Shown here piece by piece: positions 8,912 through 18,162 of a stretch of 64,000 nucleotides of DNA (position 1 is its first letter; each line of letters starts with the position of its first letter). The stretch is from HR10 sp964615335. GTDB taxonomy: Bacteria > Acidobacteriota > Blastocatellia > HR10. The DNA lies in contig CAZTMT010000005.1 in the NCBI GenBank assembly GCA_964615335.1, positions 124,001 through 188,000 of the forward strand. Direction: 5' to 3'. Position numbers and translations under genes: made by a program. The notes under the pieces were generated by a model that saw nothing but the letters and a program-made list of their open reading frames with translations, searched no databases and was not told where the DNA came from.

Positions 8912-11611
8912 ATGAGGGCTCGATCTCCGGCCAGAGCGCTTGTTCAAGGGCTGCTCCTGATCGTGCTGGGGGGATGGGGAGGGCGCGGGATCGCGCAAGA
9001 GCGTCGCTCCGTTGAACCGGCCAACCAAACGGCGTCCACGACGACCGGGGGAACCAGCACCGGTCTCTTCCTGACCTGGAGCGGGCGCACGCTGCGCCGG
9101 GGGGAGTATACGCTGGGCCTCTTTTGGAATAATTTCGATCGGGATCCCGGCGATTTGGATATCAATCAAGCCTCGATCGCCTTCACGCTCGGCCTGACCA
9201 ATCGGCTGGAGCTTTTTCTGGCGGCGAATGTTCTGCAGCAGGTGACTTCGCGTCAGCCTTTCGCCCTCTCCGGATATCAGTTTCATGGCCTGCGCAGCGC
9301 CTTCGGGGGCGATCCGTTTGTCGCCTTCGGATCGCCGGTGGGAGGGCGTGAGGGGGCAGCGGCGTTCTTCCCGTTGAGCGGAGCGCGCCTGGGGGGGATT
9401 TTGCCTCCGCCGGGCAGTTTCTTCGGACCCGCGATTTTGGCCGATCGGCCGAGTTTCTTCAACGAATGGCCCTTTTTCGGTCCGGCGGCCTTCCTCTCGC
9501 GCGAGCAGGGATTTGATCTGCAGCGCTCGGCCAACGGCATGGGGGATGTCACCCTGGGCCTGAAAGCGGCGCTGGCGGATCCGGCCGGCTCGTTCCCCCT
9601 GGCTCTGGCGGCTGTGCTGCGGTTGCCTTCGGCTCGGCACCTGGAAGCGTTAGCTCGCGGGAGGAGTTCGGGAGCTACAGATTTCGGCGTGATTGCGATC
9701 TCCGGCCAGAATGCCTGGGGCCACCGCCTGCGCCTGGTGCAAAACATCGGATATATTCGTTCGGGCGATCCGAAACTCAGCGGGGTGAAAATCCTCGATC
9801 GGCGCGATCAACTGCTGCTCAACGCGGGCGTTGAGATCGCGCCAGCCCAATGGCTTGTGCTTGTGGCCGAATGGGCGAATACGATCTATGTCTCTTCGGG
9901 GACGCCCAACCTGAACGCGGTGAATCCTTCCGACCTGCTTCTTGGGGCGCGCCTGTATGCTTACGAAGGGCGCGTGCAGGTCGGAGGAGGGTGGCGACGC
10001 TTCCTCACCCAATCGGATCGGCGTGCGATCCCCGTCTTTCAGCCCGGCCGGGGTGTGTCCTCTCTGGACATCAGCTCGCGTGAGGCCAACGGCTTCGTCT
10101 TCAACTTCGCTCTGGCGCGTCGAGCCTCTCTTCTTCCTCCTCCTGTGCCCAATCGCGCGCCGAGCGTCACGCTCTTTGCCGATCGCACAGAGGTGCGCGA
10201 TGGGGAGCGCGTGATGCTCGAAGCGCGCGCCTTCGATCCGGATAACGATCTGTTGACCTACGCGTGGACGATTGAGCCTCCGGTCCCTCGCGAAGCTCTT
10301 CAGGCTGTCGGGGTGCCGCCGGGAGCGCCGCCGGGGAACCGTCTGCTGCTCGATACGACAGGATGGAATCCGACGCCGGGGGCTCCGGCTCGCACTTTCA
10401 CCGTGACGGTTCAGGTCGAGGATGGGCGAGGGGGGATCGCTTCGGATCGGCGCGTGATCACGGTAGCCTCGCCGCCTCCTTCGCCCCCGCCGCCTCCTCC
10501 TCCGCCTCCCCCGCCGCCGGCGAATCGTCCTCCGGTGATTCGCGAGATCGAGATCGCGCCCGTCGGGGCTCCGCAAGTTCCCGGGCAGATCACCGATGGG
10601 GATCTGCTGCGTCTGCGAGCCATTGCGGAAGATCCCGATGGAGATGTGCTTGTGTATCGCTGGAGCGCGACAGCCGGGCGCTGGGTCGGCGTCGGAAGTG
10701 AGATCACCTTTGATACAGCGGGCATCACAGCCGGTCCCGGACAGCCGCCGGTCGCCGTGACGATCACGGTGACCGTGGATGATGGCCGAGGTGGTGTGGA
10801 GAGAGCTTCGCGTACGATCACAGTCGTCGCCGTGAAGCGTCCGGAACCAATCCCGCAGCCGGCGCTCTTCTTCGCTCGCCCGAACGCAGCGCGCATCACC
10901 AACGCGCATAAGGCGATCCTCGATGATGTCGCCGATAAGCTGCGGCAGGACCCGCGCGCGACGCTCATCATAGATGGGCATCAGGATCGGGCCGAGCGGG
11001 CAAATGTCGCCCGCGCACGCGCACAAAACGCGGCCGATTATTTGATTCGGCAACGCAGGATCGAACGGAGGCGTATTCGCGTGCGGAGCTTCGGAGCCCA
11101 ACGTCCTCATCCCAGTGGACAGCGGCGGCGAAATCGGCGCGTGGAGCTGTGGATCCTCCCGGTCGGAGCGGAGGCGCCTCCGGAAGGGCAAGCGACTCCG
11201 CAGGCATTTCGTTTAGAACGGCATCCCGTGAGCGCCGTGGCGAGGGCCGGACAATCTGCCGGAGAGAGCACGCGGGCCTCCGCTTCCCCGGAAGACCAGA
11301 GGCCGATTTCGGCGCCAGCCGATCCGCGACGCCGTCCCTTGCGCGTGGGATCTTCGAGAGAGACACAGGTTGTGTCTCAGGCGGCCGGAACGTCGGCGCT
11401 CGTCGCTTCTGCGGCTTCGCGTCGTTTTGCTTCGGCTGTGCCGCAGGCGCGGAACGCCTCTGAATCTCGTCCGGCCCGTCGCGGACGAAAGCTAGCAGCT
11501 TCTGCACGTCAGGCGCTGGGCGTCCGATCCTCTTCGGTTCGCGCTGCCCTGAAGGGAAAGCCTTCGCGCGTCGGGCGGATCTCCTCTCAACTGGCCCGCC
11601 GCATGGAGTGA
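8912..11611 (+). CDS. Outer-membrane protein with Ig-like repeats and OmpA domain
   Basis: An 899-aa protein. ATG at 8912 follows AGGAGGGGG and opens a signal peptide (to about 30). Residues 45-400 look like a beta-barrel. Two Ig/PKD-like domains (about 412-510 and 540-645) are separated by a run of about 12 prolines. An OmpA-like peptidoglycan-binding domain spans about 648-750, with LFFARPNAARITNAHKAILD, the GHQD turn, then ARARAQNAADYLIRQR. The final 150 residues are low-complexity, Arg/Ala/Ser-rich and strongly basic, which is unusual after an OmpA domain. It probably ties the outer membrane to peptidoglycan. It follows the 1189-aa surface protein by 117 bp on the same strand and may share its transcript. 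Confidence 0.78.
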   Translation: MRARSPARALVQGLLLIVLGGWGGRGIAQERRSVEPANQTASTTTGGTSTGLFLTWSGRTLRRGEYTLGLFWNNFDRDPGDLDINQASIAFTLGLTNRLELFLAANVLQQVTSRQPFALSGYQFHGLRSAFGGDPFVAFGSPVGGREGAAAFFPLSGARLGGILPPPGSFFGPAILADRPSFFNEWPFFGPAAFLSREQGFDLQRSANGMGDVTLGLKAALADPAGSFPLALAAVLRLPSARHLEALARGRSSGATDFGVIAISGQNAWGHRLRLVQNIGYIRSGDPKLSGVKILDRRDQLLLNAGVEIAPAQWLVLVAEWANTIYVSSGTPNLNAVNPSDLLLGARLYAYEGRVQVGGGWRRFLTQSDRRAIPVFQPGRGVSSLDISSREANGFVFNFALARRASLLPPPVPNRAPSVTLFADRTEVRDGERVMLEARAFDPDNDLLTYAWTIEPPVPREALQAVGVPPGAPPGNRLLLDTTGWNPTPGAPARTFTVTVQVEDGRGGIASDRRVITVASPPPSPPPPPPPPPPPPANRPPVIREIEIAPVGAPQVPGQITDGDLLRLRAIAEDPDGDVLVYRWSATAGRWVGVGSEITFDTAGITAGPGQPPVAVTITVTVDDGRGGVERASRTITVVAVKRPEPIPQPALFFARPNAARITNAHKAILDDVADKLRQDPRATLIIDGHQDRAERANVARARAQNAADYLIRQRRIERRRIRVRSFGAQRPHPSGQRRRNRRVELWILPVGAEAPPEGQATPQAFRLERHPVSAVARAGQSAGESTRASASPEDQRPISAPADPRRRPLRVGSSRETQVVSQAAGTSALVASAASRRFASAVPQARNASESRPARRGRKLAASARQALGVRSSSVRAALKGKPSRVGRISSQLARRME

Positions 11612-11734
11612 GCACGGCGCTTCGAGGCGCGAAAGCTCTTCCGGGCTTCAACTCTGCTCTGTCGGCGTGTCGCCGCGCGCTCCGTGGGCATTACGCGTGA
11701 TGTCCCCATCAGGCGGATACCGCGAGCGCGGGTC

Positions 11735-11766
11735 TTGACCTTGACACGTGCTATAGGGTTTATCAT
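11735..11766 (+). promoter_or_regulatory. MerR-type promoter/operator with long spacer
   Basis: TTGACC (11735-11740) and TATCAT (11761-11766) are 20 bp apart, the over-long spacing characteristic of MerR-controlled promoters. The spacer holds an imperfect dyad whose outer halves read ACCTTG and AGGGT. It lies 20 bp before the merR gene, which suggests autoregulation of the merR/peptide pair. A nearer TTGACA at 11741 has no good -10 partner. Confidence 0.55.
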
Positions 11767-11785
11767 GGGGAGCCGGGAGGGAGAG

Positions 11786-12247
11786 ATGCCGGGCCGACAC
11801 TTCTTCATCGGCGAGCTGGCCAGGGCCGTCGGGGTGAACCCGCAAACGGTTCGCTATTACGAACGCGCGGGGTTACTGCCGCGCGCGGCGCGGACGCCGT
11901 CCGGGTATCGCCTCTACGATGAGGAGGCCGTTGCGCGGCTCCGATTCATCAAGGCCGCTCAGTCCCTTGGCCTGTCGCTGCGAGAGATCCGTGAGATCAT
12001 CGCGCTCAGTCGTGCGGGCCGATCTCCCTGCGCGCGCGTGCGCGCTCTGCTTCACCAGAAGGTGCGGGAGCTGGATCACAAGATCGCGCAGTTGCGCGCC
12101 TTCCGCCGAGAGCTGGCCGCGCGCCTCACACAGTTGGAGCATATGCCCGATGATGCGGATTCCTCGCCCTATGTCTGCTCGCTCATCATGGCCGTTGCCC
12201 GGCATCGCTCATCCAGAAATCCCCATGAAAGGAGGGAAAGCGTATGA
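11786..12247 (+). CDS. MerR-family metal- or stress-responsive regulator
   Basis: A 153-aa cytoplasmic regulator. The N-terminal winged helix reads FIGELARAVGVNPQTVRYYE and is followed by GLLPRAARTPSGYRLYDEEA, the MerR signature. A dimerisation coiled coil spans about 84-122. C82 sits at the position of the Cys that starts the metal-binding helix in MerR and ZntR. A second Cys (C131 in PYVCSLI) sits in the C-terminal loop, but the middle Cys pair of the mercury sensor is absent, so the ligand is uncertain. ATG at 11786 has GGGAGGGAG just upstream. Its TGA stop overlaps the ATG of the next small gene. Confidence 0.88.
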   Translation: MPGRHFFIGELARAVGVNPQTVRYYERAGLLPRAARTPSGYRLYDEEAVARLRFIKAAQSLGLSLREIREIIALSRAGRSPCARVRALLHQKVRELDHKIAQLRAFRRELAARLTQLEHMPDDADSSPYVCSLIMAVARHRSSRNPHERRESV

Positions 12248-12414
12248 AGCGCACACGCCGATGGGTGCTTGTTTCTCTGCTCGGAGCTGCCGTGGGGATC
12301 GGGATGCTCTCGGCATTGTGGGCATCCTCAGGTGATCCCACGAGCTGTCCGGGACGCATCGTCTGTCCGCTCACGGGGAAGGTCATCTGCCGAGACGCCT
12401 GCCCGCTCAGGTGA
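12244..12414 (+). CDS. 56-aa exported Cys-rich peptide coupled to merR
   Basis: A 56-residue protein starting at ATG 12244, overlapping the merR stop by ATGA and preceded by AGGAGGG 8 nt upstream, so translation is almost certainly real. Residues 1-6 are basic (MKRTRR) and 7-27 are a hydrophobic signal or membrane segment. The remaining tail has four Cys in a regular layout, CPGRIVCPLTGKVICRDACP (C35, C41, C49, C53). Paired with a MerR regulator, a periplasmic metal-binding or metal-handling role is likely, but I know no characterised family that fits. The two Cys of the regulator and the four of the peptide suggest a soft metal such as copper, mercury or zinc; that is inference. Confidence 0.75.
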   Translation: MKRTRRWVLVSLLGAAVGIGMLSALWASSGDPTSCPGRIVCPLTGKVICRDACPLR

Positions 12415-12425
12415 GCGGCGCACTC

Positions 12426-12465
12426 GGGGGCACTCCGGCGAGCCTTCGGCGTGCGGAGAGCCCCC
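12426..12465 (+). terminator. Candidate terminator of the merR operon
   Basis: Inverted repeat GGGGGCACTCCG (12426-12437) / CGGAGAGCCCCC (12454-12465), one mismatch in 12 bp, 16-nt loop. It starts 11 nt after the stop of the Cys-rich peptide gene. Only a short T-run follows (GGTTTG). Confidence 0.5.
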
Positions 12466-12847
12466 GCTCGGTTTGTCATCCACCGAACCGGATGAAGCGT
12501 CGCGTCCTGAGGCATTGTGGGCGTGGCGTCGGTTTGTAAGAGGCGCGAGAGCCCCCTCACCGGTGATGCCGCACCGGTGAAGACGTGACGTGCGCGTTAC
12601 TCCGGTTTCCTCACCTCTGGCGGCCCATCCCCACTATGTCCTCGCCGAGCCTTTTCGCCGACTGCCACGACCGGAAGGGACCTAATCGAGTTCAAACAAC
12701 CTTAAAATCGTCCTAGACAAACCGTCATCCCATCGCTTACTAGTGACGGGCGGGCGCAGATCAGGAAGAAGCACGAGGGGTTGGGGATGCGCCCAGTTGC
12801 CGGTTTGGGGTGGTGTTTGATCTTCCCTGAGAAAGGAGACCAAGAGC
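12466..12847. other. Non-coding stretch between merR operon and BNR gene
   Basis: No convincing gene on either strand. It contains two self-complementary CACCGGTG boxes (12558-12565 and 12572-12579) 14 bp apart, which could be an operator or a hairpin. An AT-richer patch around 12695-12710 (CTTAAAATCG) might carry the promoter of the downstream gene, but I see no matching -35. Confidence 0.4.
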
Positions 12848-15502
12848 ATGTTATCCGGGAGACGGATCATCGGACTTCTCATGGCAGTCGTGATGGCGGG
12901 AGGAATTCCTTCCCGGGCGAGTTCCCAGGAGCGCCTCGATGAGATCATTCGCAGTGGCTTCATCTACCGCAATCTCGGGCCGTTTCGCGCAGGCGCGTGG
13001 ATTTCGGATATCGCCGTGCCGGAGACGCCGTTGAAGTCGCACTTGTATACCTTCTACGTGGCCGCGCGACATGGCGGCGTCTGGAAGACGACCAACAACG
13101 GGACGACGTTCGAACTCGTCTTTGACCACCATTTCTCGATCGGGGCGATCGCCATTGCTCCGTCGAACGAGAACATCGTATGGGTCGGTACGGGTGAAGC
13201 GTCCAATGCCCGAAGTTCCTACGCAGGGGATGGCGTGTACAAATCCCACGACGGCGGGAAGACCTGGCAGAACATGGGTCTGCGGGACTCCTATCACATC
13301 GCGCGCATCGTGATTCATCCGACCAATCCCGACATCGTTTATGTCGCTGCGGTGGGCCACTTGTTCACGACCAATGAAGAACGCGGCGTGTTCAAGACGA
13401 CCGATGGCGGCAAGACGTGGACGAGAGTTCTCTACGTCAACGACCGGACGGGAGCCATTGACCTCGTCATGAGCCGGCGCGATCCCCAGGTGCTCTACGC
13501 GGCGATGTACGAGCGGCGGCGCCTTCCCTGGGGATTCGAGGACGGAGGGCCGGGAAGCGGCATCTACAAGACCACCGATGGCGGAACGAGTTGGAAGAAG
13601 CTCGAGGGGGGATTGCCCAGCGGAACCATCGGGCGCATCGGATTGGACCTCTATCAGAAGAATCCCCGTATCGTCTACGCAGTCATTGACAACCGCAATC
13701 CTCGCGCCAGAATCGAGGGCGAACAGGAGATGACCGCGCCGGTCATCGGGGGCGAGGTTTATCGCAGCGATGATGGTGGAGCGACCTGGCGGAAGATGAA
13801 TTCGGAGCGCGACGATGTGAGCCGCAAATCGGGATATGCTTTCAATCAGATCCGGATTCGTCCCGATAATCCCGACCGGATTTATGTCACGGGCGCCTCT
13901 CTGATCAGTTCCTCCGATGGGGGGAAGACATGGGTAGGGCTGAGCGGCGGGCCGCAGGAGGATCGTCCCTTCCGACGCGCCTTCGGAGATTTTCGCACGC
14001 TCTGGATTGATCCGCAGAATCCCGATCGAATGATCGCGGGCACCGATGGGGGTGTCTACATCTCTTACGACGGCGGCAAGACGTGCGATCACTACTGGAA
14101 CATCCCGCTGGGTGAAGTCTACGCGCTGACGGTGGACATGGAAGAGCCGTACAACATCTACGCTGGGCTTCAAGATCACGAGTCGTGGAAGGGACCGAGC
14201 AACGGCTGGTCCGGCAGCGTCGGGCTGGCCGATTGGGTGACGGTGGGAACTGGCGACGGCATGTACAATCAGGTGGATCCGACCGATAGCCGCTGGGTTT
14301 ACAACACGCAACAGTTCGGAGGTCATGCCCGGTTCGATCAAAAGACGCGCGTGCGGAAGATCATCGCGCCGACGCGCCCGCCGGGCCAGCCCCCCCTGCG
14401 GTTCAATTGGGTCGCTCCGCTTCGGCTCTCGCCGCATAATCCGCAGATCCTCTACGCGGGCGCTCAGGTGCTCCTGCGCTCACTGGATCGCGGAGAGCAC
14501 TGGCAGGAGATCAGTCCCGATTTGACGACCAACGATCCGCGCAAGATCAGTCCGCCGGGCGCTCCCATTCAACATTGTACGATCACGACGATCTCGGAAT
14601 CCCCGGTCACGCCGGGCGTCATCTGGGTGGGCACCGATGATGGCCGAGTTCAGGTGACGCGCGACGGCGGCGCGACGTGGACCGATGTGACGCCGGCCCT
14701 GGCGAAAGCGGGAGGTCCCGAAGACGCCTGGGTGACGCGCGTCTTCGCCTCGCACTTCGAGGCCGGAACGGCTTATGTGGCCAAGTCGCGGCGCTACCAG
14801 GACGATTTCCGCCCCTTTCTCTACAAGACGACCGATTACGGCGCGACGTGGACGTCCATCGCCGGCGATCTGCCGATGCGCTCGATCAACGTCATCTTCG
14901 AAGATTACAAGAATCCCGATCTGCTCTTTGTCGGCAACGACTGGGGCGTCTACGTCTCGCTGGATGGGGGGAAACATTGGGCGGTGCTGCGAGGCAATAT
15001 GCCTCCGGTTCCGGTGCACGATCTGGTGATTCATCCGCGCGATGGCGATGTGGTCGTGGGCACCTACGGGCGTGGCCTCTGGGTGACCGACATCGCGCCG
15101 CTCCGCGAGGTGAGTCCTCAGATCCTCGACCGCGAGGTCTATTTCTTCGCCATTCGTCCCAGAGCCCGAAGACCAGAAGGCGCTTTGGGAAATTACCGGC
15201 TTTTCGGAGATCGTTTGATCGTGACGCCGAACGAGCCCAATGGGCTCACGTTCACATACTATGTGAAGGAGGCCCGAGAAAGGGTCACGCTCACGATCAC
15301 CGATCTCTCGGGCGCTCCGGTGCGCACTCTGGAGGGGACGGCTAAGGCTGGGATCAATCGCGTCGTCTGGAGCTTCCAGCCGACGGGCTCGCCGGGACGT
15401 TCCCGCGGCTCAACCCAGCGCGAGGTCGAACCGGGAGAGTACGTGGTGACGCTCCGAGTCGGCGAGAAGGAGTACACGCAGAGAGCGCGCGTTCTGCCGT
15501 GA
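12848..15502 (+). CDS. Secreted BNR/sortilin-like beta-propeller protein
   Basis: An 884-aa exported protein (signal peptide about 1-26, MLSGRRIIGLLMAVVMAGGI). Residues 45-760 contain many Asp-box (BNR) repeats of the form GGKTW, for example KSHDGGKTWQNM, KTTDGGKTWTRV, RSDDGGATWRKM and TRDGGATWTDV, which build one or two seven-bladed propellers of the VPS10/xyloglucanase type. The last 80 residues form a FlgD/FN3-like sandwich (LTITDLSGAPVRTLEGTA). Databases often call such proteins glycosyl hydrolases, but no catalytic residues are evident and binding or scaffolding is equally possible. ATG is preceded by AAAGGAGA. The GH127 gene lies downstream on the same strand, suggesting a shared role in glycan use. 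Confidence 0.82.
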   Translation: MLSGRRIIGLLMAVVMAGGIPSRASSQERLDEIIRSGFIYRNLGPFRAGAWISDIAVPETPLKSHLYTFYVAARHGGVWKTTNNGTTFELVFDHHFSIGAIAIAPSNENIVWVGTGEASNARSSYAGDGVYKSHDGGKTWQNMGLRDSYHIARIVIHPTNPDIVYVAAVGHLFTTNEERGVFKTTDGGKTWTRVLYVNDRTGAIDLVMSRRDPQVLYAAMYERRRLPWGFEDGGPGSGIYKTTDGGTSWKKLEGGLPSGTIGRIGLDLYQKNPRIVYAVIDNRNPRARIEGEQEMTAPVIGGEVYRSDDGGATWRKMNSERDDVSRKSGYAFNQIRIRPDNPDRIYVTGASLISSSDGGKTWVGLSGGPQEDRPFRRAFGDFRTLWIDPQNPDRMIAGTDGGVYISYDGGKTCDHYWNIPLGEVYALTVDMEEPYNIYAGLQDHESWKGPSNGWSGSVGLADWVTVGTGDGMYNQVDPTDSRWVYNTQQFGGHARFDQKTRVRKIIAPTRPPGQPPLRFNWVAPLRLSPHNPQILYAGAQVLLRSLDRGEHWQEISPDLTTNDPRKISPPGAPIQHCTITTISESPVTPGVIWVGTDDGRVQVTRDGGATWTDVTPALAKAGGPEDAWVTRVFASHFEAGTAYVAKSRRYQDDFRPFLYKTTDYGATWTSIAGDLPMRSINVIFEDYKNPDLLFVGNDWGVYVSLDGGKHWAVLRGNMPPVPVHDLVIHPRDGDVVVGTYGRGLWVTDIAPLREVSPQILDREVYFFAIRPRARRPEGALGNYRLFGDRLIVTPNEPNGLTFTYYVKEARERVTLTITDLSGAPVRTLEGTAKAGINRVVWSFQPTGSPGRSRGSTQREVEPGEYVVTLRVGEKEYTQRARVLP

Positions 15503-15656
15503 CGAAGTCGAAGGACAGATGCGGCGGGGGATCCTTCAGGAGGAACTCATCAGCTCGGCATCGGTCGCAACCAGGACCACGCGGATCATCGTCTTGGATG
15601 TTGGATGAATGGGAGGCTGGGTCTTTCGGTCAGGAAACCACAGAAGGAGTTTCAAT

Positions 15657-18053
15657 ATGTCACGCGCACATGTCGTACGGTGGAGCTTTGGGATGACGGT
15701 GGCGATCCTGGTGATCGCCGGCATCGCCGGAGCACAACACGTCCCGAGTGTTATTTCTCCGGCTGTCCCTGAGCTGGCTCGTCCGTTGCCTCTCTCGGCC
15801 GTTCGGCTAACGGGGGGACCGCTCAAACGGGCGCAGGACTTGACGGCCGATTACCTGCTCAAGCTCGAACCGGACCGCATGTTGGCGTTCTACCGCCAGC
15901 GGGCCGGGTTGGAACCGAAAGCGCCCCCTTACGGGGGATGGGATGGCGACGGTCGAAACCTGACAGGGCATATCGCCGGTCACTACCTGTCTGCCGTGAG
16001 CTTGATGTATGCGGCCACGGGCGATGTGCGCTTCAAGGAGCGCGCCGATTACATCGTCCGCGAGCTGAAAGAGGTGCAGGATAAGCACGGGGACGGTTAC
16101 CTGGGCGCGCAAGCGAATGCCAAAGAGCAGTTCCTTGAGATCTCCAAAGGCAACATTCGTTCGACGAGCTTCGATCTGAACGGACTGTGGGCTCCCTGGT
16201 ACGTGATGCACAAGATCTTCGCGGGATTGCGCGATGCGTACCGCTATACGGGGAATCGCACGGCGCTGGAGGTGGCGATCCGGCTCGCCACCTGGGTCGA
16301 ACGGATCCTCTCCCCATTGGACGATGCGCAACTGCAGAAGATGCTCAACACGGAGTTCGGCGGCATGCCCGAAGTGCTGGCCGATCTCTACGCGGATACG
16401 GGCGACGCGCGCTGGCTCGCCCTCTCGCATCGCTTCGATCATCGCGCCGTGCTGGAGCCGCTCTCGCGCGGGCAGAACATTCTGCCGGGCTTGCACGGCA
16501 ACACGCAGGTCCCGAAACTGCATGGCTCGCTCGTGCGCTACGCCTATACGGGAAACAAAGCCGACGGCGATGCCGCGCGCTTCTTCTGGGAGATCGTCGT
16601 CCGAGATCACAGCTTCGCCACCGGCGGCCACGGTAAGGATGAATACTTCGGTCCTCCGCGCGAGCTGAGCAATCGCATTGACGGGCGCACGGCGGAGAGC
16701 TGCAACGTCTACAACATGCTCAAGATGACGCGCAAACTCTTTGCGCTTCAGCCCGAGAGCAAATACGCGGAGTTTCACGAGCGCGCGCTTTTCACTCACG
16801 TTCTGGCCTCGATAGATCCCGAAGATGGGCGGATGTGTTACATGGTTCCTGTCGGTCGGGGCGTGCAGCGCGAATACCAGAACATGCTGGGCAGCTTCAC
16901 CTGCTGTGTCGGCACGGGCATGGAGAATCACGCCCTGCACGGCGATGGGCTCTATTACGAATCGGGCGACACGCTATGGGTCAACCTCTATGCGCCTTCC
17001 ACGGCCCGATGGGAAGCCATGGGGGTGGACCTGACCGTGGAGACCGACTTCCCCCAGGGGGATGTGGTGACTGTGCGGCTTGCGCTCCGGGAGCCCAAAG
17101 AATTCACGCTGGCGTTGCGCCGTCCGTCCTGGGCGGGCGTGGGGTTCAGCGTCCGGGTCAACGGTCGGTCCGTCCGATCGCTTCCGGTGCCGGGTTCCTA
17201 TATCCGGTTGAGGCGCCAGTGGAGAAACGGGGACACAGTGGTCCTGAGGATGCCGAAGACGCTGCGCCTGGAGCCGCTTCCGGATAATCCCCGCGTGGTC
17301 GCGATCTTGTGGGGTCCACTGGTTCTGGCTGGCGATCTCGGACCGGAACCTTCTCGCGGAGGGCGCGGCGCGCGCTCCTCTGTCGAGCCCCCCGACATCC
17401 CCGTGCTTGTAGCGGCAGGTCGCCCTCCGGCGGAGTGGATCAAGCCAGTGCCCGGCAAGCCGGGCCACTTTCGGACTCAAGGCGTCGGGCGCCCACGCGA
17501 TGTGGACCTGGTGCCCTTTTACCGCCTGCACCGGCGCACGTACTCGGTCTATTTCGATCTGCTGACGCCAGAAGAATGGGCGAGGAAGGTCGCCGAGTTG
17601 CAGGCTCAGCGCGAGCGCCAACACCAACTGGAAGCCGCGACGATCGTCTTTCTGCAGCCCGGGGACACCTCCATCGAACGCGAGTTCAATCCGCAGGGCG
17701 AAGAGACCACTCCGATACGACGAGCTGGTCGTCTGGGCCGGAGCGCCCGACGGTGGTTCTCCTTCGATCTGCCGGTTGATCCGGATCGGCCGGTGAAGCT
17801 CATCGTGACGTATCATGGGGAGGAGCGGGCCACCCGAACCTTCGAGATCCTCGTGGAGGGCGTGCGCGTTGGCCAGCAGCGGATCGAGCGGCATCAACCC
17901 GGCAGCCCCTCGAAGAGCTTTTTCGATGTCGAATACGCGATCCCGGCGGAGCTGACTCGGGGGAAGCAGCGGGTGACGGTGCGGTTCCAGGCCACAGGCG
18001 AGAGCGAGACCGCCGGCGTCTTCGGCATTCGCCTGGTTCGCCTCACTCCTTGA
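15657..18053 (+). CDS. Secreted GH127-family glycosidase (beta-L-arabinofuranosidase-like)
   Basis: A 798-aa exported enzyme of glycoside hydrolase family 127 (DUF1680). A signal peptide (about 1-27) precedes an (alpha/alpha)6 barrel. The zinc/catalytic site is visible: Glu and Cys in GRTAESCNVYNMLK and the Cys pair in SFTCCVGTGMENHALHG, the positions that hold zinc and act as nucleophile in characterised arabinofuranosidases. Beta-sandwich domains follow. The C-terminal part (about 640-798) is an additional beta-rich region (REFNPQGEETTPIRRAGRLG). Start ATG at 15657 has AAGGAG 6 nt upstream; an in-frame ATG at 15609 lacks one. The probable substrate is arabinose-containing plant or microbial glycan, by family; the exact linkage is unknown. 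Confidence 0.88.
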   Translation: MSRAHVVRWSFGMTVAILVIAGIAGAQHVPSVISPAVPELARPLPLSAVRLTGGPLKRAQDLTADYLLKLEPDRMLAFYRQRAGLEPKAPPYGGWDGDGRNLTGHIAGHYLSAVSLMYAATGDVRFKERADYIVRELKEVQDKHGDGYLGAQANAKEQFLEISKGNIRSTSFDLNGLWAPWYVMHKIFAGLRDAYRYTGNRTALEVAIRLATWVERILSPLDDAQLQKMLNTEFGGMPEVLADLYADTGDARWLALSHRFDHRAVLEPLSRGQNILPGLHGNTQVPKLHGSLVRYAYTGNKADGDAARFFWEIVVRDHSFATGGHGKDEYFGPPRELSNRIDGRTAESCNVYNMLKMTRKLFALQPESKYAEFHERALFTHVLASIDPEDGRMCYMVPVGRGVQREYQNMLGSFTCCVGTGMENHALHGDGLYYESGDTLWVNLYAPSTARWEAMGVDLTVETDFPQGDVVTVRLALREPKEFTLALRRPSWAGVGFSVRVNGRSVRSLPVPGSYIRLRRQWRNGDTVVLRMPKTLRLEPLPDNPRVVAILWGPLVLAGDLGPEPSRGGRGARSSVEPPDIPVLVAAGRPPAEWIKPVPGKPGHFRTQGVGRPRDVDLVPFYRLHRRTYSVYFDLLTPEEWARKVAELQAQRERQHQLEAATIVFLQPGDTSIEREFNPQGEETTPIRRAGRLGRSARRWFSFDLPVDPDRPVKLIVTYHGEERATRTFEILVEGVRVGQQRIERHQPGSPSKSFFDVEYAIPAELTRGKQRVTVRFQATGESETAGVFGIRLVRLTP

Positions 18054-18162
18054 GGGCGGGGAATATCCCCGGGGGAGCACCGAGCCTTCGCTCATCATGT
18101 CGTTTGGCCGAAGCTTCCCCCGACGGATATTCCCTCGGTGTTTTGGAGACGGGCCGACGTCG

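Noticed and set aside
9650..11191. 513-codon antisense frame over the OmpA-domain gene
   Set aside because: Low-complexity Arg-rich product with no family features; the plus strand has a signal peptide, barrel and OmpA domain.
18060..18160. Possible long-range terminator between GH127 and amidohydrolase genes (CACCGAG/CTCGGTG)
   Set aside because: Short 7-bp arms with a loop of about 50 nt; too weak to report as a feature.
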